Source: an uncultured Pelagibacteraceae bacterium
Lineage (GTDB): Bacteria; Pseudomonadota; Alphaproteobacteria; Pelagibacterales; Pelagibacteraceae
Length of the DNA stretch: 64,000 bases
Assembly: GCA_902528645.1 (NCBI GenBank)
Contig: CABZTG010000001.1
Span: forward strand, 1 to 64,000
Direction: 5' to 3'
Below are positions 31,297 through 39,805 of this stretch, one piece after another. Within the stretch, counting starts at the first letter, position 1; every line of letters starts with the position of its first letter. The translations under genes and the position numbers were made by a program. A model generated the notes under the pieces. It had not been told where the DNA came from and did not search any database. It worked only from the letters and a program-made list of their open reading frames with translations.

Positions 31297-32567
31297 TTGT
31301 TAACAATTTGACTTACTTGTTTATCTGAAATTTGAAAATTATTTTTCACCCATTCTTCCTCAATTATTTTTAATTTTGCACCCAATTGTTTACCCTTAGG
31401 AATATTGAATTTTTCCATTAAAAATTCTGCACCCACAGGCATTTTTGGTATTGTTTTATCTTTGTAGAAATTAATTAATCTTTGAATATTTTCAGAATTT
31501 TTTTTTGATTTTATTAAATAATAATTGAGAATATCAGTTACAGCTTGTTTTCCATTATAATAAAAAATACCATTTAAGTTTTCCTCTCTAAAAGTTTTTG
31601 ATCCAATTTTTTCCTTAAAAAAATTATCAATAATTTTAATTCTTTTTTGATCTTTTTTTGAAATATTAAATTTGTACATAAAATAATCCGCATTATCTGT
31701 CTCATCAATAATCATTAAAGATAATAGAAAGACAAAATCAGCCTTATTAATTATTTGTTTTTTTTTTGAGTTTAATTTTGAAAAAGTTTTTAAATTATTT
31801 AATTCAGGAAAAACAATTAAAAATAATTCTGAGCTAAATTTATCATCAGCTAATTTTTCTAATATTTCTAAGTGAGTTATTTTTTTTAACTCATCTAATA
31901 GTCTCTCTTTAGATAATTTTGAGATACCACCGATATTAATTTTAAGTTTTCTGATTAATTCTGGATTATGCGGATGCTTTGAGTAATGAGCGAAAAATCT
32001 TAAATATCTTAAAATTCTCAAATAATCTTCTTTAATTCTTTTATCAGCGTCTCCAATAAAATTTACGAAACCGTTTTCTAAGTCTTTTTTACCCTCAAAA
32101 GGATCGAACAAGTTTCCATCTTCATCCGCGTATATGGAATTGATGGTAAAATCCCTTCTTAATGCATCCTCTTTCCAATTTTTTGAAAATTTCACTTTTG
32201 CATGTCTTCCATCTGTTAAAATATCTTCTCTCAATGAGGTAATCTCAAATTTGTACCCTTCTATAAGTGCTGTAATTGTTCCATGTTCAATACCAGTTTC
32301 GTAAAAATCAATTTTATTTTCTTTCAAAACTTCACAAACCTTTTGAGGATCAAGATTTGTAGCCATATCAATATCATTTACTATTTCTTTATTAATGATT
32401 TTTCTTATGCAACCTCCTACAAATCTTACTTCACTATCTGATGAATAAGAATTTATGGCTTTAAATATTTTATTTGCTGGAGTATTTTTTGTTAAATCTC
32501 GAATAGTTTGACTTATATAATTTAAATTATTTGATCTAAAAAAAATTGTATCTAAAAAATTTTTCAT
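31293..32567 (-). CDS. cca: CCA tRNA nucleotidyltransferase/poly(A) polymerase family
   Basis: Adds or repairs the 3'-CCA of tRNAs. It has 424 residues with the class II nucleotidyltransferase head: VRFVGGCIRKII, the metal-binding DIDMATNL, then RHAKVKFSKNWKEDALRRDFTINSIYAD and the RFFAHY helix. It has no obvious HD phosphohydrolase tail. It starts only 3 nt after the encoded CCA end of tRNA-Gln on the same strand, so tRNA processing would leave this message with almost no leader. Confidence 0.92.
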   Translation of the reverse strand: MKNFLDTIFFRSNNLNYISQTIRDLTKNTPANKIFKAINSYSSDSEVRFVGGCIRKIINKEIVNDIDMATNLDPQKVCEVLKENKIDFYETGIEHGTITALIEGYKFEITSLREDILTDGRHAKVKFSKNWKEDALRRDFTINSIYADEDGNLFDPFEGKKDLENGFVNFIGDADKRIKEDYLRILRYLRFFAHYSKHPHNPELIRKLKINIGGISKLSKERLLDELKKITHLEILEKLADDKFSSELFLIVFPELNNLKTFSKLNSKKKQIINKADFVFLLSLMIIDETDNADYFMYKFNISKKDQKRIKIIDNFFKEKIGSKTFREENLNGIFYYNGKQAVTDILNYYLIKSKKNSENIQRLINFYKDKTIPKMPVGAEFLMEKFNIPKGKQLGAKLKIIEEEWVKNNFQISDKQVSQIVNN

Positions 32568-32570
32568 ACT

Positions 32571-32644
32571 TGGCTGGGGCGCTAGGATTCGAACCTAGGA
32601 TGCAGGTACCAAAAACCCGTGCCTTACCGCTTGGCTACGCCCCA
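32571..32644 (-). tRNA. tRNA-Gln (anticodon UUG)
   Basis: A 74-nt cloverleaf can be folded by eye on the minus strand: acceptor TGGGGCG with CGCCCCA, a D arm GCC/GGC, an anticodon stem CGGGT/ACCTG with loop TTTTGGT giving anticodon TTG, and a T arm CTAGG-TTCGAAT-CCTAG. Discriminator G and an encoded CCA follow. It lies in the ispE-cca interval, 33 bp after ispE and 3 nt before cca. Confidence 0.96.
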
Positions 32645-32677
32645 ATATTAAGTTCGTATAACACAAAAAAATCAAAT

Positions 32678-33523
32678 TTATATAGTTTTTGAGGCTATAC
32701 ACCAGATATTTTTGTATTTTTGAATAAACCTTTTTTTCGCACGTTCACATCTTTTTTTTGTTTGATAATATGCAACTAAAGCTGATCCCGATCCTGTCAT
32801 TCTTACAAAAACTGGGTTTAGAGAATTCTCTAAATAAAGTTTCATATTTTTTAATCTTGGGTATTTTAAAAAAGCTATTGTTTCTAAGGAATTTTTCATA
32901 TCTTTTAAAAAATTGATATCAAACATTTTTTTGGCTCCCTTACCAAATTTTGCTTTATCAAACTTTCTAACCTTTGAATAAATATCCTTAGTCGAACAAC
33001 CAAAATTTGGTTTTACGATTAATGGGTAAATTTTTTTTACATTATTGAAATACTTTATTTTATTTCTTGAATTTAAAATCTTACTTTTATGATTTAAGCC
33101 TAACATCACATCTGAGCCAATTAACTTAGAAATTTTTAACATTTCCTTTTTTTTGATATTGATTATTCTCTTATGAGCCAAATATCTTAGTATACTTGCT
33201 GCATTCATTGAGCCACCGCCAAGACCAGCTTTATCAGGTATAGATTTTTTGATTTTGATTTGAAATCTTTGGTTTTTCAAAATTTTTTTTTTTTCTAAGA
33301 TTTCAAATAATTTAGAAACAGTGTTTTTCCTACCTATCCTGCGAGAAAATTTTCCATTGAATGAAATTAAATGTTTTTTTGATTTAATTTTTTTGATCAA
33401 AATTATGTCGTGCAAATCTACGAAGCTTATTATGCTCTCTATATTGTGCAAAGATTTACTTTTGCTTATAACATTTAATGCCAAATTTAATTTCGCGTGT
33501 GATTTTATTCTGGAAAAAGGCAT
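32678..33523 (-). CDS. ispE: 4-diphosphocytidyl-2-C-methyl-D-erythritol kinase
   Basis: The GHMP kinase of the MEP isoprenoid pathway. It has 281 residues; the N-terminal SHAKLNLALNV, the GHMP ATP-binding loop DKAGLGGGSMNAAS and the C-terminal MTGSGSALVAY are conserved. It shares one base with the preceding TPR gene. It is one of several isoprenoid genes in this window with ispH and the crt cluster. Confidence 0.94.
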   Translation of the reverse strand: MPFSRIKSHAKLNLALNVISKSKSLHNIESIISFVDLHDIILIKKIKSKKHLISFNGKFSRRIGRKNTVSKLFEILEKKKILKNQRFQIKIKKSIPDKAGLGGGSMNAASILRYLAHKRIINIKKKEMLKISKLIGSDVMLGLNHKSKILNSRNKIKYFNNVKKIYPLIVKPNFGCSTKDIYSKVRKFDKAKFGKGAKKMFDINFLKDMKNSLETIAFLKYPRLKNMKLYLENSLNPVFVRMTGSGSALVAYYQTKKRCERAKKRFIQKYKNIWCIASKTI

Positions 33524-35208
33524 TAAGAGCTTTTAAGACCTTCGATCATCTTAATATTAATTTTTTCAATTAATTCTTTTTCAGTATCTTTCATTTTCAA
33601 TACATTGGTCCAAAAATATCTAGCCTGGATTTTTCTATTGAGCTTCCACAAAATATCGCCGTAATGGTCATTCACTATCGGATCATCCGGCATCAATTCT
33701 ACGGCTCTTTTCAAAAATTTTTCAGCTCTTGGATAATCATCAGTTAAATAATAAGCCCAACCAATAGAGTCTATTATATATGGATCATCACTCTCAAGTT
33801 CGTAGGCTGTTTCAAGCATTTTAATCGCTTCATTAATTTTATAATCCCTCTCAAGCCATGAATAAGCAAGGTAATTTAGTATATAAGCATCGTCAGGTGT
33901 AATTTGAAGTGCATCAATTAAATCTTTATCGGCTTTTTCATAATTTTTAATTCGTTCATATGTGCCTCCTCTTCGATAAAGAATATCTGACTTGATATCC
34001 GAATTATCATCCAAATTTTCAATAATTTTAGAGTAATAACTTATTGCTTCTTCGTAATTTTTTGCTTTTTTATAAAAATTAGCAACATCAAATAATATTT
34101 TTTCATTTGGATTTTCAATTTTATCAAAATTAAATTTAATAAAGTTAAGAGACTCTTGATTATTTCTCTGCGCTGAAATTATTTGTGCTTCTTTTTTTAA
34201 TCTAAACCAATAGTAAAAATCATCATCCTTTTTAAATTTTTTAAGAACCTTTTTTGCCTTTTCATAATCTTTATTAAAATAATGATTTTCCGCAACTAGT
34301 GATAAATTAAATACAAATCTTGGATTTAGAAAATTTGATAAATTTAAGTAAAAATTTGACATCTCGTAATTGTCTTGTGCAGAATACAGATTTGATATTA
34401 AAAACAAAAATTCAGCAATTAAATCATTATGATTTTTACATGAAAAGACCTCTTTAAATTTTTGCAAGTTCCCATTGTCAATCCAACTTTTACCTTGTGA
34501 TAGTAGCAATGTTGAATTTAAAAATTCTATTTCATCGGTAATTACTTTTGCTTCGTTTATATTACCATTTTCAACTAAATAACTTATATAAAAATAAATA
34601 TACCTAGTAAAATCAGACTCAGGATCATTTATCAATTTTGAGAAATATCTCCCTGTGTTAGGATCATCTAAATAACACTTTTGAAATGTTTCTGAAATAT
34701 AAGATAGTCTTCCAAAGTTCTTATTATCGTCTAAAAATTTTTTTTCTTTAAAAAGATAAACATATTGTTTTAAGCTTTCTAAAATTGCTAAATTAAACCT
34801 GTCCTGTTCTGCAAAGTTATTTGCAATAGAAATGTATTCATAGGCAATGTCTAACTCATTTTTTTTTAAACTATCAATTATTAATAATAAATAAGAGTCG
34901 AAAAAATCTATATTTTCATTCTCATAATTTTGTTTAATAATTTGTATCGCTTGCAATACTTTATTCTCTAATACTAATGAAGATACATACCTTTTTAAAA
35001 ATGGATCATGATTATTGATCAAAATTTTAGATGAATTAAAAAAATCTAAAGCTTCAGAATTTTTTTTATTACCAAAAGCAACTATACCTGAAAAATATTT
35101 TGATAAATTTTTAGAATCAATTTTTTCAAAAGAATTACTTTTCGTAAACAAAGTGTTCTGATAAAATAATAATATAATAAGTATAAATTTTATATTTTTA
35201 AGAACCAT
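33523..35208 (-). CDS. Tetratricopeptide-repeat protein, exported or anchored
   Basis: A 561-residue protein starting with a hydrophobic signal-like segment (about residues 6-20) after MVLKNIK. The rest is helical TPR repeats, clearest in the last third: YRRGGTYERIKNYEKADKDLIDALQ, ILNYLAYSWLERDYKINEAIKMLETAY, IIDSIGWAYYLTDDYPRAEKFLKRAV and DHYGDILWKLNRKIQARYFW. Similar TPR genes are found beside ispE in other alphaproteobacteria. It is probably a protein-interaction scaffold at the envelope; its partner is unknown. Confidence 0.82.
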   Translation of the reverse strand: MVLKNIKFILIILLFYQNTLFTKSNSFEKIDSKNLSKYFSGIVAFGNKKNSEALDFFNSSKILINNHDPFLKRYVSSLVLENKVLQAIQIIKQNYENENIDFFDSYLLLIIDSLKKNELDIAYEYISIANNFAEQDRFNLAILESLKQYVYLFKEKKFLDDNKNFGRLSYISETFQKCYLDDPNTGRYFSKLINDPESDFTRYIYFYISYLVENGNINEAKVITDEIEFLNSTLLLSQGKSWIDNGNLQKFKEVFSCKNHNDLIAEFLFLISNLYSAQDNYEMSNFYLNLSNFLNPRFVFNLSLVAENHYFNKDYEKAKKVLKKFKKDDDFYYWFRLKKEAQIISAQRNNQESLNFIKFNFDKIENPNEKILFDVANFYKKAKNYEEAISYYSKIIENLDDNSDIKSDILYRRGGTYERIKNYEKADKDLIDALQITPDDAYILNYLAYSWLERDYKINEAIKMLETAYELESDDPYIIDSIGWAYYLTDDYPRAEKFLKRAVELMPDDPIVNDHYGDILWKLNRKIQARYFWTNVLKMKDTEKELIEKINIKMIEGLKSS

Positions 35209-35219
35209 TACTACATTGT

Positions 35220-35936
35220 ATGATTAAAAAGACTTTAAATCAAAATGCTAAATATGCTCAAGAATTCATGAAAACAATTGAAACTGATTTTATTTTTAGC
35301 GATAAACCAATCAATAGATTTAAAGTCAACTCAGCTGAAAATAAAAACACCTCAATAAATAAAAATAAATTGTTGAATGATCTTAAAACAAAGATTAATT
35401 CAATTGAAAATTGTAATTTAAAAAATAATTCTAAGAATTTAGTCCTGGGCGAAGGTAACATTAATGCTGATGTGATGTTAATTGGAGAAACTCCAGGCGA
35501 AATAGAGGATGAAACAGGTTTATGCTTTCAAGGAGAAGTGGGCAATCTCTTGAACAAAATGTTACTAGCAATCAATATAAAAAGAGAAAATATTTACACT
35601 ACCTACTCAATTAATTTCAGACCACCAGAAGACAGAAAACCCACCGGACAGGAGATAAAACGTTATGCAATATTTTTAAAAGAACACATTGCGATAATAG
35701 ATCCAAAAATTTTAATTTTAATGGGCAGCACAGCAATGGAGGCAATTACAGGATTAAGCAAAATATCTAATGAAAGAGGTAAGTGGAAAGAAATAATTTT
35801 AAAGAACAAAACTATTCCTATCATGATTTCTTTTAGCCCCTCCTATCTAATTAGATTTCCAGAAAATAAAAAATTTTCATGGGAAGATCTAAAAAAAATT
35901 AAACAAAAAATTCAAGATTTAAATATTAGGATTTAA
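35220..35936 (+). CDS. Family-4-type uracil-DNA glycosylase, degenerate cluster
   Basis: A 238-residue protein of the UDG family 4 fold: motif 1 is GETPGEIED (89-97), followed by INFRPPEDRKP (131-141) and FSPSYLIRFP (205-214). Classical members bind a [4Fe-4S] cluster by four Cys; here only Cys65 is kept, with Phe133 and Tyr149 at the C-terminal ligand positions. The usual motif-3 HPS/HPA is SPS (Ser206). Repair activity is therefore uncertain. It is divergent from the TPR gene by 11 bp and its stop overlaps the rnhB start. Confidence 0.82.
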   Translation: MIKKTLNQNAKYAQEFMKTIETDFIFSDKPINRFKVNSAENKNTSINKNKLLNDLKTKINSIENCNLKNNSKNLVLGEGNINADVMLIGETPGEIEDETGLCFQGEVGNLLNKMLLAINIKRENIYTTYSINFRPPEDRKPTGQEIKRYAIFLKEHIAIIDPKILILMGSTAMEAITGLSKISNERGKWKEIILKNKTIPIMISFSPSYLIRFPENKKFSWEDLKKIKQKIQDLNIRI

Positions 35937-36496
35937 TGAAAACTATTGCTGGAGTTGATGAAGTTGGCAGGGGTAGCTTAATTGGACCTGTTTATGCAGC
36001 AGCCGTAATATTGAACAAGACCATCAATAAGAAGTTATTGAAAGACTCTAAAAGTTTAAAAAAAAATAAACGAGAATTTTTAGCTAAATACATTAAAAAA
36101 AACTCTATTTGGGCTACAGGTAAAGCTTCTGTCTCAGAAATTGAAAAAATAAATATTCTTCATGCAAGCCTATTGGCTATGGAAAGAGCAATTAAAAAAC
36201 TCAAAAAAAAACCAAAACTGATTTTGGTCGATGGAAATAAAACACCAAATTTAAAAAATTATAAACTTCAATCAGTCATTAAAGGTGATCAAAAAATACC
36301 ATCTATTTCTGCAGCATCAATCATAGCAAAAGTTACACGTGATAAAATGATCTCTAAGTTAGGTAAGAAATTTAAAAATTATTACTGGAGTAAAAATTAT
36401 GGATATGGAACTAAACAACATCTTAAAGCTATAAAAAAATTTGGGATTACTTCTCACCATAGAAAAACCTTTTCACCGATCAGCAAGTTAAAATAG
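35936..36496 (+). CDS. rnhB: Ribonuclease HII
   Basis: Removes RNA from RNA-DNA hybrids and single ribonucleotides. The 186 residues carry the N-terminal GVDEVGRGSLIGPVYAAAV with acidic residues Asp8 and Glu9, LILVDGNKTP, and the C-terminal SIIAKVTRDKM and GYGTKQH. It shares one base with the upstream UDG gene (TAATG). A second RNase H gene (rnhA) is present at 51879. Confidence 0.95.
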   Translation: MKTIAGVDEVGRGSLIGPVYAAAVILNKTINKKLLKDSKSLKKNKREFLAKYIKKNSIWATGKASVSEIEKINILHASLLAMERAIKKLKKKPKLILVDGNKTPNLKNYKLQSVIKGDQKIPSISAASIIAKVTRDKMISKLGKKFKNYYWSKNYGYGTKQHLKAIKKFGITSHHRKTFSPISKLK

Positions 36497-36511
36497 GTTT
36501 CACGTAGAAAC
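36497..36511 (+). repeat. Inverted repeat resembling a broken parS site
   Basis: GTTTC-ACGTA-GAAAC, a perfect 5-bp inverted repeat with a 5-nt spacer, immediately after the rnhB stop and 104 bp before ccrM. It differs from the core of the ParB-binding parS palindrome (GTTTCACGTGAAAC) by one inserted A. There is no T tract, so it is not an evident terminator. Confidence 0.55.
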
Positions 36512-36549
36512 ACCAGATGTAGTTGTTGTGAACCATCATCATACAAATG

Positions 36550-36598
36550 GAATCCAAATAATTCAATCCTAGGTTGACCCAAGAATCTTTTTGGAGTC
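36550..36598 (+). promoter_or_regulatory. Cluster of three GANTC methylation sites before ccrM
   Basis: GAATC at 36550-36554, GAATC at 36583-36587 and GAGTC at 36594-36598, all within 49 bp and ending 17 bp before the ccrM ATG. GANTC is the target of CcrM. In Caulobacter, GANTC sites in the ccrM leader let methylation influence its own transcription, so this is a plausible autoregulatory region. Confidence 0.6.
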
Positions 36599-36615
36599 TA
36601 ATTTCTTTTTATAAA

Positions 36616-37686
36616 ATGAATTTTGATTTTAGAGACAAATTAATAAATGGAGATAGTTTAAGGGAACTTAAAAAAATCCCTAGTGAGACTTTTGATTTAA
36701 TTTTTGCTGACCCTCCTTACAACTTACAATTAAGAAATGAGCTTATAAGACCTGATAGATCTAAAGTAAATGCAGTCAATGATAAATGGGATCAATTTGA
36801 AAATTTTAAAAAGTATGATGAATTTACCTACTCGTGGTTAACAGAATGTAAAAGAATTTTAAAAAAAAATGGAGCTATTTGGGTGATTGGCAGTTACCAT
36901 AACATTTTTAGAGTTGGCACCGCTATCCAAAATTTAGGTTTTTGGATTTTAAATGACGTCATCTGGAATAAAAAAAACCCTATGCCAAATTTCAGAGGGA
37001 CACGTTTTACTAATGCACATGAAACCTTGATTTGGGCATCAAAATCAGAAAAATCAAAATACACTTTTAATTATCAATCTTTGAAATGTTTAAATGATGA
37101 TCTTCAAATGAGATCGAACTGGGAGTTGCCGATTTGTAATGGTTCTGAAAGACTTAAAAAAAATGGTAAAAAAATTCATTCTACTCAAAAACCTGAGGCT
37201 CTACTTCACAGAATTTTATTAGCAACCTCAAATAAAAATGATTTAGTTTTAGATCCATTTTTAGGATCAGGAACAACAGCAACAGTTGCAAAAAAATTGG
37301 GTAGAAATTATTTCGGAATTGAAAAAGAAAAAACCTATTATAAGGCAGCCGAACAACGACTAAAAAATACAAAACCTATAGAAGATGATTATTTAGATAC
37401 TTTGCAAAATGGTAGATCTAAGCCAAGAATACCTTTTGGGTCATTGGTTGAATTAGGAATAATTAAACCAGGCACCACTATTTTTGATAATAAAAAGAAA
37501 ATCAGTGCAAAAATTATGGCTGATGGAAGTATAAAACATGCCAAAAAAGAAGGCTCTATTCACAAGGTAGCTGCATCAATATTGGGAGCAGAAAGTTGTA
37601 ATGGTTGGACTTATTGGCATTATAATCTTAATGGGCAAATAGTGCCTATAGATAATTTAAGACAAAGATTAATTTCAAAAAATTAA
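36616..37686 (+). CDS. ccrM: CcrM-type adenine DNA methyltransferase (GANTC)
   Basis: An orphan beta-class N6-adenine methyltransferase that marks GANTC after replication in alphaproteobacteria. Motif IV is ADPPYNL near residue 33, the target region follows, the SAM-binding DPFLGSGTTATVAKKLGR (motif I) is at about 222-240, and the C-terminal CcrM-type domain (RIPFGSLVELGIIKPG, ESCNGWTYWHY) is intact. I use the ATG at 36616 (356 residues, MNFDFRDKLINGD); an upstream TTG at 36574 would cover the GANTC cluster. There is no restriction gene beside it. Confidence 0.94.
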   Translation: MNFDFRDKLINGDSLRELKKIPSETFDLIFADPPYNLQLRNELIRPDRSKVNAVNDKWDQFENFKKYDEFTYSWLTECKRILKKNGAIWVIGSYHNIFRVGTAIQNLGFWILNDVIWNKKNPMPNFRGTRFTNAHETLIWASKSEKSKYTFNYQSLKCLNDDLQMRSNWELPICNGSERLKKNGKKIHSTQKPEALLHRILLATSNKNDLVLDPFLGSGTTATVAKKLGRNYFGIEKEKTYYKAAEQRLKNTKPIEDDYLDTLQNGRSKPRIPFGSLVELGIIKPGTTIFDNKKKISAKIMADGSIKHAKKEGSIHKVAASILGAESCNGWTYWHYNLNGQIVPIDNLRQRLISKN

Positions 37687-38825
37687 TTATTATAAATTTT
37701 ACCTAAATAAGAATCTAAAAATTTTTTGTTTTTAATAAATTTTTTCAAAAAAATATTTCTAAAAAAAACAGCCACAGGATTAGACAAATGAAATGCGAAT
37801 TGATTTAGTTTAGATCTTTTATTAACCATTTTAGTTTTATTAACTCTATTCTTAAAGAAATCCCCTTCTAAGTTATTTTCAATACTTTTAAATAATTCAT
37901 AAGCACCCTCTATGGATTGAGATGCCCCTTGAGCAAATGAAGGTGGAAAAGCAAAAAAAGCATCACCTATAAAATTAATGTTATCATTATTTGTTTTAAA
38001 AAAGTCCTTGCTAACAAATACTGGGAATATTTTTAATTCCTTAATTTTATCAAAAAATTCTTTATTTTCTTTTGGAACCTTTTCTAAAACTTTTCTAATG
38101 AAGGAATTTTCTTTGAATAAAGAATAATTTTTTTGTTGTTCTAAAGTAAGTTCATACTTCATAATTGCTATAAAATTTAAGTCTCCATTTTGATTTACTG
38201 GATAAATTACCTGATGAAAATCAGAGCCTAAAAATAATGAGATATTTTCATTATCGATTTCAGAAAAATTTGTTATCTTTCCTCTGATGGCTAGTGTGTT
38301 GTTGTATTTTGGTTGACTTTTATTGTTGGAAATCAAACTTCTACTTTTTGAAAAAACTCCATCTGCAATGATTAAATAATCACATTCAAAAATTTCATTG
38401 TTCTCAAAAGTAAGTTGAATTTTCTGATTTTCTTTATTTATACTCGAGACATTATGATTAAATTTAATTAAATTTTCTATATCCTTTTTCAAAAAATTTA
38501 TTAAATCAGATCTTTTCAAAGTAGTGTACTGACTATTCTCTGAATTAAAATCAGAGATATTCAAATCACATATCTTTTTGAAGTTTTTAGATGAAAAAAA
38601 AATAATCTTTTTTGGATTAAACTTTCTTGCATTTTCAAATTTATTAAATTCAATTTCATTTAAAAGCTTCACACTATTAACGGATAATTGAATTCCATAA
38701 CCTTCCTCAAGATTAATCGAATTACTTTTCTCATAAATTGCCACTTGATAATCTGAGTTTTTCTTGAACAAATTAGCAATAAATAATCCTGAAATACCAG
38801 CTCCAATAATGGCTATTTTTTTCAT
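37683..38825 (-). CDS. FAD-dependent aromatic-ring-type monooxygenase
   Basis: A 380-residue class A flavin monooxygenase. It has the FAD fingerprint IGAGISGLFIANLF at the N-terminus, a central YLIIADGVFSKSR (DG motif) and the GD motif NFIGDAFFAFPPSFAQGASQSIEGA. Relatives hydroxylate ubiquinone precursors or aromatic acids such as salicylate; a ubiquinone role would fit the window but cannot be shown. It overlaps mutY by 4 bp on the same strand and is convergent with ccrM (4-bp overlap). Confidence 0.82.
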   Translation of the reverse strand: MKKIAIIGAGISGLFIANLFKKNSDYQVAIYEKSNSINLEEGYGIQLSVNSVKLLNEIEFNKFENARKFNPKKIIFFSSKNFKKICDLNISDFNSENSQYTTLKRSDLINFLKKDIENLIKFNHNVSSINKENQKIQLTFENNEIFECDYLIIADGVFSKSRSLISNNKSQPKYNNTLAIRGKITNFSEIDNENISLFLGSDFHQVIYPVNQNGDLNFIAIMKYELTLEQQKNYSLFKENSFIRKVLEKVPKENKEFFDKIKELKIFPVFVSKDFFKTNNDNINFIGDAFFAFPPSFAQGASQSIEGAYELFKSIENNLEGDFFKNRVNKTKMVNKRSKLNQFAFHLSNPVAVFFRNIFLKKFIKNKKFLDSYLGKIYNN

Positions 38826-39805
38826 AAGTTGCTCTCTAAATACTTAACAACTTTTTTTGTAAATGTTGGCAACATAGAATTACCAATTTTTTTTTGATCA
38901 ACCCAATAAGAAGAGGATAATTCTCTAACAATTTTTGGATATTGAATTTTGATATTCATATTCATGTTGGACATTTTAAAATTTATCGTTTTATTAAATT
39001 TTTTGGGTTTTGATAATTCCTGCATTGGAAATATTCTTAAGTTTTTGAGAAATTTAAATTTTGTATTTTTAACCAACAGATATTTTTTATCTTTTTTATA
39101 AACATTTAAAATAAAATACTTATCTATATTTTTTTTACTGTTCTTTACAAGTTTGAAATCTTTTTTACGAAATGATTCACATTTTTTTGAGATTGGACAT
39201 TTTAAACAGTTGGGATTTGCAGGTTTACAAATCAAAGCCCCTAATTCCATTAAAGCCTGCGCATAATCGCTAGACCTCGGGGATGTTCCTAATATTGATT
39301 TTTTTTTGTGGAGATTTTCCTTAGTAATTTCTTTTTCTTTTTTTAGAAAAAGATATCTTTTTAAAACTCTCTCAACATTTCCATCTAGCGGTATGAAAGA
39401 CTTATTAAATGCAATCGCCAAAATTGCACTTGCGGTATAATTTCCAATTCCTGGTAAAGAAATTAAATCATCAAAAGTATCTGGTAATTTCCCTTGAAAA
39501 TTTTTTTTTACAACTTGAGCAGTTTTTCTTAAATTTTTTACTCTAGAATAATATCCAAGACCTTCCCAGAGTTTATATAATTTTTTGTCACTAGTTTTGG
39601 CAAGTGAGCTAAGATTTGGAATGTTTTTAATGAAGCGATTAAAATAAGGAATAACTGTTGCAACCTGAGTTTGTTGTAACATAAATTCACTTACTAATGT
39701 AAAATATTGCTTTTTAGTGGGTGAAACATTTTTTCGCCATGGTAATGATCTTTTATTTAAATCGTACCAATTAAGAATTTTTTTTGTTACAAATTGATCT
39801 TTCAT
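38822..39805 (-). CDS. mutY: A/G-specific adenine glycosylase
   Basis: Removes adenine mispaired with 8-oxoguanine. I place the start at ATG 39805 (327 residues, MKDQFVTKKIL), which fits the family; a reading from 39850 adds 15 unsupported residues. Motifs are the FMLQQTQVATVIPYF segment, the HhH LPGIGNYTASAILAIAF with catalytic Asp later (FIPLDGNVERV), and the four-Cys cluster CKPANPNCLKCPISKKC. The iron-sulfur cluster is thus kept here. Its ATG abuts that of divergent dciA. Confidence 0.95.
   Translation of the reverse strand: MKDQFVTKKILNWYDLNKRSLPWRKNVSPTKKQYFTLVSEFMLQQTQVATVIPYFNRFIKNIPNLSSLAKTSDKKLYKLWEGLGYYSRVKNLRKTAQVVKKNFQGKLPDTFDDLISLPGIGNYTASAILAIAFNKSFIPLDGNVERVLKRYLFLKKEKEITKENLHKKKSILGTSPRSSDYAQALMELGALICKPANPNCLKCPISKKCESFRKKDFKLVKNSKKNIDKYFILNVYKKDKKYLLVKNTKFKFLKNLRIFPMQELSKPKKFNKTINFKMSNMNMNIKIQYPKIVRELSSSYWVDQKKIGNSMLPTFTKKVVKYLESNL

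Noticed and set aside
36574..36616. ccrM starting at the TTG at 36574
   Set aside because: The family N-terminus begins at the ATG at 36616; the extra segment coincides with the GANTC cluster and has no family match.
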